Shown here piece by piece: positions 1 to 4,330 of a stretch of 6,282 bases of DNA; within the stretch, counting starts at the first letter, position 1; every line of letters begins with the position of its first letter. The notes under the pieces were generated by a model. The model ran no database searches. It worked only from the letters and a program-made list of their open reading frames with translations, and was not told where the DNA came from. This stretch comes from JAWLCQ01 sp041687095 (GTDB lineage Bacteria; Planctomycetota; Phycisphaerae; SM23-33). The stretch lies in the NCBI GenBank assembly GCA_041687095.1, contig JAWLCQ010000244.1, forward strand, positions 1 to 6,282, read 5' to 3'. The position numbers and the translations under genes are program-made.

Positions 1-215
1 TCCCTGGCGAGGTCGGCCCAGGCGTGGGGGTCGAAGCGGCGGGGGCGGAACTGGTCGGCGAGGCGGGCGTACTCGGCGGCGGGGATGCGCTCGCGGAACA
101 TGAGCCACTCCCCGCGGGCGGGAATGGAGTAGAGGCCCCAGTGGATGAACATCCCGAAGCGGGCCTGGTGGAACCACTGCATGCGGTCTTCGTATGAGGG
201 AATATCGACGGACAT
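1..215 (-). CDS. Alpha-L-fucosidase (GH29), N-terminal part only
   Basis: Partial gene: the start codon is at 215-213 and the frame runs off the left edge after 71 codons. The product begins MSVDIPSYEDRMQWFHQARF and continues with GMFIHWGLYS (residues 21-30). This is the N-terminal signature of GH29 alpha-L-fucosidases, with HWG at 25-27 forming the start of the (beta/alpha)8 barrel and the fucose pocket. The family hydrolyses terminal alpha-linked L-fucose with retention of configuration. The nucleophile Asp and the acid/base lie outside the window. The start is supported by a strong Shine-Dalgarno AAGGAG at 230-225, nine bases upstream. No signal peptide is visible, so the enzyme may be cytoplasmic or exported by another route. 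It is clearly paralogous to the complete GH29 gene at 2058-3842 on the same strand, with matching residues ARFGMFIHWGLYS, EW-M, RERIP/KERIP and EY--LA. Family assignment is secure; substrate linkage is unknown. Confidence 0.9.
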   Translation of the reverse strand, partial: MSVDIPSYEDRMQWFHQARFGMFIHWGLYSIPARGEWLMFRERIPAAEYARLADQFRPRRFDPHAWADLAR

Positions 216-224
216 TGGCTGGCT

Positions 225-230
225 CTCCTT
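225..230 (-). promoter_or_regulatory. Ribosome binding site of the left GH29 gene
   Basis: On the minus strand the sequence reads AAGGAG, nine bases before the ATG at 215. It fixes the start over the internal ATG 11 codons later (Met12). No convincing sigma-70 promoter was found further upstream; TTGCAC followed by a poor TTCCAT is the best match and is weak. Confidence 0.75.
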
Positions 231-393
231 GGCTGGATGCCGGTATGGAACCGCCTGGCGGGCGGGAGTGCAATGGCGAGGGAAGGATTTTTGGGCTTGG
301 GCAGGTGGGGGCGCCGTGGTGGGCGACCGGCGCCGCCTCGCGGCGGAGGCCCCATGCTTCTCCCGCGCCCCGCCGCCGGCCGTGCCCGGGGGC

Positions 394-672
394 GCGACCG
401 TTCCTGCATGCAACGCACGGTCCGGCCATTGGGGCCGGAGAGAGGGGGATTACGCAGATTGATGGGATTACGCAGATTGGGAGTAGCCCGCGCGTCCTCC
501 GTGCCAGTGCAGCGTTCGATGGACATGATCTCATCTGTGTAATCTCATGAATCTGTGCAATCCCTTTCTCTCCCCTTCCTCTGGCCGGGCCCCACGGCGG
601 GGGTTGCTGCGCAGATACGGTCGTGCACCCGCCGTGCCCTTGCGGTTGTCTCGCCCTGAAGTGAACGGGTAC
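394..672. repeat. Degenerate copy of the palindromic MITE-like element
   Basis: Its core is a long imperfect inverted repeat: 437-477 pairs with 533-573, with 34 of 41 positions complementary, and 39 of 41 if G.U pairs are allowed in plus-strand RNA. The left arm holds two perfect 15-base copies of GGGATTACGCAGATT (446-460 and 464-478), period 18. Bases 434-453 are identical to 1801-1820 of the intact element. The right end GTGAACGGGTAC (661-672) differs from the intact end GTGAACGGTTAC by one base. The left end is uncertain: GCGACCGTTC at 394-403 is the best but decayed candidate, and no target duplication is visible. The core is sure; the outer limits are tentative. Confidence 0.6.
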
Positions 673-675
673 ACT
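646..675 (+). promoter_or_regulatory. Possible sigma-70-like promoter for the LolA-like gene
   Basis: TTGTCT (646-651) and TACACT (670-675) each match four of six consensus bases, with an 18-base spacer, about 57 bases upstream of the ATG at 732. The hexamers lie in and across the right end of the degenerate element, so the element may supply an outward promoter. This is a pattern match only. Confidence 0.25.
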
Positions 676-731
676 GGCCGATAACGATGCAGCCTCTCCG
701 CCGCGCGTGGGAGACGCAGGAAAGGGAATCC

Positions 732-1583
732 ATGACCCGATCGATAGGTGTGTGGGCGGTTCTGGCGTTTGCGGTCGCGGTCACGATCGCCGCCGTCGTG
801 GTGGGATACCTGCGGAGCGGGAGCGACGGGCCCGCGGCGGATGGCGAGCGGCGGTGGCCGGCGATCGAGGCGGCCATCGAGGAGCATGGCGGGACCGAGG
901 CGCTGGAGCGGGCCCGCATCGGCCGCGTGGCCTATACCCTCACCGTTGCGCTCAACGGGGCGCCCGCGACGCTCTCCGTCACCGACGTCTTCGCCCTCCC
1001 GGGCTACCTCCGCCGCGAGGTGAACGGTCGGGCCGCCGGGGAGCCGCTCCAGATGCTGTACGTGTCCAACCAGCTCCGCACGTGGGCCCTGGCGAACCGG
1101 GTCCTGACGGAGTTCGAGATGCGCAAGAGCATCGACGGGGGCGTGTATCCCTACGCGCTGCTGCAGAGCCTCCACCAACTGCGGGACCCGGGCGTGAAGA
1201 TCACCGCCCTGCCGGAGGCACGGATCGGCGAGCGGGCGGTCGAGGCCTTCCGCACCGAGCGGGACGGGTTGGCATCGACGGTGTACCTGGACAAGGAAAC
1301 GCACCGCATCGTCCAGGTGACGGGCATGCTGGCGGACCCCCTGAACCCCTCCGGACCGCCCGTGCCCATGGAGACGAGCTACTCCGACTACCGGCGAACC
1401 GGGGGGATGCTGCTGCCCATGCGGTTCGAGCTGAAGAAGAACGGGGAGCCCTACCTGATCGTGAAGATCCTCGACGTGCGGTTCCTCCAGAGCGTGGACA
1501 GCGGGCTCTTCGAGAAGCCCGCCGCCGGCTACGACCGCGAGGGCAAGGTGGACCAGAACTTCCAGGCCGTCCCCGCTAACTGA
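732..1583 (+). CDS. Membrane-anchored LolA/LolB-like protein of unknown function
   Basis: A 283-aa protein. The ATG at 732 is preferred because AGGAAAGGG lies just upstream (719-726); an in-frame ATG at 687 would only prepend a charged stretch. Residues 6-26 form a hydrophobic segment (VWAVLAFAVAVTIAAVVVGY) with no lipobox Cys, so it looks like an N-terminal membrane anchor or uncleaved signal, placing the rest outside the cytoplasm. HGGTEALERARIGRVAYTL (52-70) and a C-terminal SDYRRTGGMLLPMRFELKKN (218-237), followed by ILDVRFLQSVDSGLFEKP, resemble the half-barrel domain of LolA/LolB-like outer-membrane lipoprotein carriers. The same pattern occurs in accessory domains attached to zinc proteases. 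Such folds bind lipid or acyl groups, but no ligand residues can be named here. It is a lone gene between two copies of a palindromic repeat and convergent with the GH29 gene at 2058-3842. The ORF is well supported; function is not assigned. Confidence 0.8.
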   Translation: MTRSIGVWAVLAFAVAVTIAAVVVGYLRSGSDGPAADGERRWPAIEAAIEEHGGTEALERARIGRVAYTLTVALNGAPATLSVTDVFALPGYLRREVNGRAAGEPLQMLYVSNQLRTWALANRVLTEFEMRKSIDGGVYPYALLQSLHQLRDPGVKITALPEARIGERAVEAFRTERDGLASTVYLDKETHRIVQVTGMLADPLNPSGPPVPMETSYSDYRRTGGMLLPMRFELKKNGEPYLIVKILDVRFLQSVDSGLFEKPAAGYDREGKVDQNFQAVPAN

Positions 1584-1638
1584 CAATAGCAAAACATCCG
1601 CCGGGCTGTGCAGAGAGGCAATCCGTGGGCTGCCCAGC

Positions 1639-1653
1639 GCGGGCTGCGCCCGC
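1639..1653 (+). terminator. GC-rich hairpin downstream of the LolA-like gene
   Basis: GCGGGC-TGC-GCCCGC is a perfect 6-bp stem 56 bases past the stop codon. It is followed by TCCCAATTTCG rather than a true T-run, so it is at best a weak intrinsic terminator. Confidence 0.3.
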
Positions 1654-1660
1654 TCCCAAT

Positions 1661-1688
1661 TTCGATGTTCGAGTTTCGATTTTCGATT
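1661..1688. repeat. TTCGATT heptamer tandem repeat
   Basis: Four consecutive 7-base units: TTCGATG, TTCGAGT, TTCGATT, TTCGATT. They are framed by CCCAA (1655-1659) and TTGGG (1687-1691), which are complementary. The antisense frame reads as the low-complexity peptide ENRNSNIEIG, so it should not be taken for a gene. Heptamer tracts of this kind recur in intergenic DNA of some GC-rich bacteria. Confidence 0.7.
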
Positions 1689-1745
1689 GGGCTGTCGCCC
1701 CTGCCACGGCCCCAATCGAAGTGAGTGCCGTTTGAGGACCAGACA

Positions 1746-1753
1746 ACATCCTC
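1746..1753. repeat. Left 8-bp target site duplication
   Basis: ACATCCTC abuts the left inverted end of the miniature element and matches the right copy exactly. Confidence 0.8.
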
Positions 1754-1972
1754 GTAACCGTTCACGCCTATGCACGCGGCGACAGGAGCCTGAAGAAACA
1801 GCCGGAGAGAGGGGGATTACACAGATTTCAGGATTACACAGAAGAGAGAGAGAAGAGCGATGTTCTCCTTCTCCGTAATCTGCGCAATCTCATAATCTGC
1901 GAAATCCCTTTCTTCGGGGCTGTTTCTTCTCTTCATGCCCTCGCTGCTGTCTGCGAAGGCGTGAACGGTTAC
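1754..1972. mobile_element. 219-bp MITE, ends like IS66 family
   Basis: The ends are perfect 16-bp inverted repeats: GTAACCGTTCACGCCT at 1754-1769 and its reverse complement at 1957-1972. ACATCCTC directly flanks both sides (1746-1753 and 1973-1980), an 8-bp target duplication without mismatch. Inside, GAAGAAACAGCC (1792-1803) pairs perfectly with 1918-1929, and GATTACACAGATT-like units form an inner imperfect inverted repeat, so most of the element folds on itself. It has no transposase or other gene. In established IS families, ends beginning GTAA with an 8-bp duplication are characteristic of IS66, so mobilisation in trans by an IS66-type transposase is a fair inference. The perfect ends and duplication suggest a fairly recent insertion. 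Confidence 0.8.
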
Positions 1973-1980
1973 ACATCCTC
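1973..1980. repeat. Right 8-bp target site duplication
   Basis: ACATCCTC abuts the right inverted end of the miniature element. It also forms most of the left arm of the hairpin at 1975-1994, which shows where insertion occurred. Confidence 0.8.
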
Positions 1981-1994
1981 GAAAAGTCGAGGAT
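1975..1994 (-). terminator. Hairpin downstream of the GH29 gene, now cut off by the MITE
   Basis: ATCCTCGA-AAAG-TCGAGGAT is a perfect 8-bp stem with a 4-base loop, 63 bases past the GH29 stop at 2058. On the minus strand it was followed, before insertion, by GTTGTCTGG rather than a T-run, so terminator activity is uncertain. The miniature element is inserted at its far base. Confidence 0.35.
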
Positions 1995-2057
1995 CTTGCA
2001 CGTTTGCAGTGCAGAGGCAGTCCGTGCGACGCTCGCCCGGTCGGGGCTGGCGGTCCG

Positions 2058-3842
2058 CTACGTCGCCGCCGCGTTCACTGCCTTGGGGAACCAGGGCTGG
2101 GCGCCCTTGGGGCGGGCGGACTTGGGCATCTCCCAGACGAAGATCACGCCCCAGCCCCATCCGCCGTGCGTGTCGAACGCGATGGCCACCTCGTGCTCGC
2201 CCTCGGTGAGGTCCACGGTGACGGCCGAGCGGCCCGGGGCGGCGGGGTTCCTGCGCTCGGGGACGGTGAGGACGTCGCGCCCGTCCACGAAGACCTTCGC
2301 CCCCCCGTCGTGCCCGAGGTGGAGGGTCCACGTCCCGGCCTTCTCGACGGCGAAGCGGTTGGCGAGGTAGGCGATCCCATCCTGCTCGCCGTAGACGGCG
2401 TGGACGTTCATGAACGCCTCGGGCTGGTTGTCGGCGACGATCGGCCGCCAGTCCAGCGGGTCGGAGAGGGAGACCGGTTTGGCGCTCGACACGTCCCCGT
2501 CCTTGGGCATGAGCCTGGAGAGCTGCCACTTCTTGACGAACGGGCTGTGCCAGCGGGTCATGAACTGCTCGTAGGGCGAGATCGTCGTCGCCTGCCCCCA
2601 CCCCGAGTCCATGGAGGGCATGGAGCGGAACTGCAGCTCCAGCAGGGCGACCTGGGCGATCCTGTCGGGCGAGGCCTTGGGCAGCCCGCGGAGGATCAGG
2701 CGGTCCTTGACCTGCTCGAAGGGCAGCTTCTCGCCGGCCCCGAAGAGCCTGGCGCTGGTGAGGCTGCTGGTGAGCCCCCCGATGGCGAGTTCCTTGCCCG
2801 GATGGCGGGTGATCCAGTAGTAGTACTTGTTGCCCTTGCGGGTCCAGGACCCCGTGGGCAGGTTCTGCAGGCTGATGACGCGATCCACCTTCCCGTAGAC
2901 CGCGGGCCCGTACTTGTCCAGCCACTTGCCCACGGCGGTGAGGCGGTCGACGGCTTCGGGGGGGACGGACCCGTCGGGCTTGGGCCCGATGTTGAGCAGC
3001 AGGTTGCCCGCCCCGGCGGTGCAGGTGCGGAGCATCTTGAGGACGTCTCGGACGCTCAGCCAGTCCTCCTGCGGGCAGGGCTGCCAGCCCCAGGACCCGT
3101 TGAAGGTCATGCACGCCTCCCAGTCGCGGCCGAGCTTCTCGGGCGTGACGTGCTCCTCGGGCGTCCCGAAGTCCTCGTCGATCATCGCGCGGTTGTTGAT
3201 GAGCAGGTGGGGCTGGCGGCGGCGGGCCATGTCGTTGATGCGGTAGCTCTCCCACGCGTGGGCGCTGTTGAGCGGGCGGGAGACGTCGTACCAGAGGATG
3301 TCGACCTTCCCGTAGTTGCTCATGAGTTCCTCGACGCAGCCGTACGTGTAGTCCACGAAGCGTCGGCGGGCGGCCTCGTCGCCCGCGCAGCGCATCCCGT
3401 CGGGATGGTGCCAGTCCATGAGCGAGTAGTAGAACCCGACCTTGAGCCCCTCGGCGCGGCAGGCGTCGACGTACTCGGCGACGAGGTCGCGCCCGGGCGC
3501 GGTCTTCACCGCGTTGTAGTCGGACATCTTGGAGTCCCACAGGAGGTACCCCTCGTGGTGCTTGGTGGTGAGCACCATGTACTTCATCCCGGCCTTGCGG
3601 GCGAGGCGGGCCCACTCGCGGGGCGCGTCGGGGGTGGGCTTCCAGGTCTTGGCGAGCTGCTCGTACTCGGGGATGGGGATGCGTTCCTTGTGCATCACCC
3701 ACTCGTGCCTTGCGAGCTGCGAGTACAGGCCCCAGTGGATGAACATCCCGAAGCGGGCCTCCCGCCACCACTTCATCCGCTTGTCCCGCGTCGCCGCCGA
3801 ACGATCCAGGTAGTCCTGCTCGAAGTTCCCGCTCTGGGCCAT
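2058..3842 (-). CDS. Alpha-L-fucosidase, GH29, with extra C-terminal domain
   Basis: A complete 594-aa enzyme that hydrolyses alpha-L-fucosyl linkages with retention. Start ATG 3842-3840, stop TAG 2060-2058. GAGGAGG at 3855-3849, six bases upstream, decides the start over longer in-frame options. The catalytic barrel spans about residues 20-325: ARFGMFIHWGLY (29-40), LTTKHHEGY (91-99, paired His), GFYYSLMDWHHPD (136-148) and KVDILWYD (179-186), in which Asp186 matches the family nucleophile. The segment EEHVTPEKLGRDWEACMTFNGSWGW (229-253) is where the less conserved acid/base should lie; I cannot name the residue safely. A linker and smaller beta part follow. Residues about 460-575 (GTWTLHLGHDGGAKVFVDGRDVL, then EHEVAIAFDTHGGWGWGVIF) resemble a PA14-like or carbohydrate-binding sandwich. 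No signal peptide is visible. It is divergent from the GH130 gene and paralogous to the GH29 fragment at 1-215. Confidence 0.93.
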   Translation of the reverse strand: MAQSGNFEQDYLDRSAATRDKRMKWWREARFGMFIHWGLYSQLARHEWVMHKERIPIPEYEQLAKTWKPTPDAPREWARLARKAGMKYMVLTTKHHEGYLLWDSKMSDYNAVKTAPGRDLVAEYVDACRAEGLKVGFYYSLMDWHHPDGMRCAGDEAARRRFVDYTYGCVEELMSNYGKVDILWYDVSRPLNSAHAWESYRINDMARRRQPHLLINNRAMIDEDFGTPEEHVTPEKLGRDWEACMTFNGSWGWQPCPQEDWLSVRDVLKMLRTCTAGAGNLLLNIGPKPDGSVPPEAVDRLTAVGKWLDKYGPAVYGKVDRVISLQNLPTGSWTRKGNKYYYWITRHPGKELAIGGLTSSLTSARLFGAGEKLPFEQVKDRLILRGLPKASPDRIAQVALLELQFRSMPSMDSGWGQATTISPYEQFMTRWHSPFVKKWQLSRLMPKDGDVSSAKPVSLSDPLDWRPIVADNQPEAFMNVHAVYGEQDGIAYLANRFAVEKAGTWTLHLGHDGGAKVFVDGRDVLTVPERRNPAAPGRSAVTVDLTEGEHEVAIAFDTHGGWGWGVIFVWEMPKSARPKGAQPWFPKAVNAAAT

Positions 3843-3848
3843 GTGCCG

Positions 3849-3855
3849 CCTCCTC
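3849..3855 (-). promoter_or_regulatory. Ribosome binding site of the complete GH29 gene
   Basis: GAGGAGG on the minus strand, six bases before the ATG at 3842. It rules out the in-frame upstream extension, whose residues are Arg/Pro-rich low complexity. Confidence 0.8.
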
Positions 3856-3907
3856 GCTGCTCGCGTTGGATTGCCCGGCCCCGCACGAAGGGGGCCGATG
3901 CGGCGGG

Positions 3908-3936
3908 ATTCTACCGTCGCCCGGGGGGGACGGGAA
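3908..3936 (-). promoter_or_regulatory. Possible promoter of the complete GH29 gene
   Basis: On the minus strand TAGAAT (3913-3908) matches five of six -10 bases, and TTCCCG (3936-3931) matches three of six -35 bases, with a 17-base spacer. This would start transcription near 3901 and give a leader of about 60 bases. It is a weak pattern match. Confidence 0.3.
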
Positions 3937-3981
3937 GGCGCGAATGCCGGAACCCCGCAGGACGGCGGGGGATGGGGGGGG

Positions 3982-4009
3982 GCGGCTTGGGCCGGATCCG
4001 GCCCGCCGC
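3982..4009. promoter_or_regulatory. Perfect palindrome, candidate operator or hairpin
   Basis: GGGCCGGATCCGGCCC at 3989-4004 is a perfect 16-bp palindrome. GCGGC (3982-3986) and GCCGC (4005-4009) extend the symmetry past a TT bulge. Its place between two divergent carbohydrate genes suits a dimeric regulator site. In DNA with this GC content, short G/C palindromes also occur by chance, so function is unproven. Confidence 0.35.
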
Positions 4010-4158
4010 GATGCCCTGTGGGCCGGGCAACGCGGCCTCGCCACTGCCGAAGAACGGAGGCACGCAACTGCCGTTTCGGATTTGCCTGTCCCCACCGCGC
4101 TATCGGGCGAACCCTGAGAACTTTTCCAGCGTATTCCCTAGAATTCGGTGCGATGGCG

Positions 4159-4188
4159 TTGAGTCGCCCTCCGTCGAATCGCTAGACT
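4159..4188 (+). promoter_or_regulatory. Possible promoter of the GH130 gene
   Basis: TTGAGT (4159-4164) and TAGACT (4183-4188), each four of six to consensus, with an 18-base spacer. It would leave a leader of about 135 bases. GAGTC (4161-4165) and GACTC (4185-4189) are inverted within the same stretch. A second -10-like TAGAAT at 4139-4144 lacks a good -35. Confidence 0.25.
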
Positions 4189-4330
4189 CGACAGTGAGGC
4201 ATGGTGAGTGTCCGCCCATCGCCGTCCGGGGGATCCCTCGCGGGCGAGCGCCGGTCCATACGGGGGCCGTGGGTTCGTGGGCGGGGATCGGGATGTTCGC
4301 AACACGGATCGGGCTGGGCCGGGAGGCGCC

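Larger units (their letters stand above)
216..731. other. Divergent non-coding region between left GH29 and the LolA-like gene
   Basis: No credible gene lies here: the open frames are rich in Arg, Gly, Ala and Pro, lack ribosome sites and look like no known family. Bases 216-393 are GC-rich upstream DNA of the left GH29 gene, with a small CGCCGC-CTC-GCGGCG hairpin at 331-345. Bases from about 394 to 672 are a degenerate palindromic element. Bases 673-731 are the leader of the LolA-like gene. Confidence 0.7.
1584..2057. other. Convergent non-coding gap with repeats and a MITE
   Basis: This gap lies between the stop of the LolA-like gene and the stop of the convergent GH29 gene. From left to right it holds a GC-rich hairpin (1639-1653), four TTCGATT-type heptamers (1661-1688), the 219-bp miniature element with its target duplications (1746-1980), and a short hairpin (1975-1994). 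No protein-coding signal was seen. CAGAG-GGCA-TCCGTG occurs in similar form near 1610-1627 and 2008-2026, which may be an older decayed direct repeat. Confidence 0.7.
3843..4330. other. Divergent regulatory region between GH29 and GH130
   Basis: No gene is supported in these 488 bases. They contain the GH29 leader and possible promoter, a G-rich tract (3966-3982, with runs of five and nine G), a 16-bp perfect palindrome (3989-4004), possible -10-like hexamers for GH130 (TAGAAT 4139-4144, TAGACT 4183-4188) and a long GH130 leader. The AT content is locally higher around 4110-4190, where a plus-strand promoter is most likely. Confidence 0.6.

Noticed and set aside
434..584. CRISPR-like repeats (GATTACGCAGATT units)
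   Set aside because: Units are adjacent with 3-base gaps, arranged as an inverted repeat, with no spacers or cas genes.
732..1583. Calling this gene lolA
   Set aside because: It has a membrane anchor rather than a cleaved signal and only a general fold-like pattern; true LolA identity cannot be supported.
531..1775. A minus-strand open frame of about 414 codons over the LolA-like gene
   Set aside because: It runs through repeats and the antisense of a better-supported gene; its composition is compatible with a shadow frame.
1687..1878. Small plus-strand open frame within the miniature element
   Set aside because: It starts in heptamer repeats and ends inside the inverted repeat; no ribosome site and no similarity to transposases.
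1975..1994. Canonical Rho-independent terminator
   Set aside because: The stem is good but there is no T-run on either strand, before or after the reconstructed insertion; kept only as a low-confidence hairpin.
4201..4330. Riboswitch or structured leader upstream of GH130
   Set aside because: The leader is long and GC-rich but no known riboswitch motif or conserved stem set was recognised.
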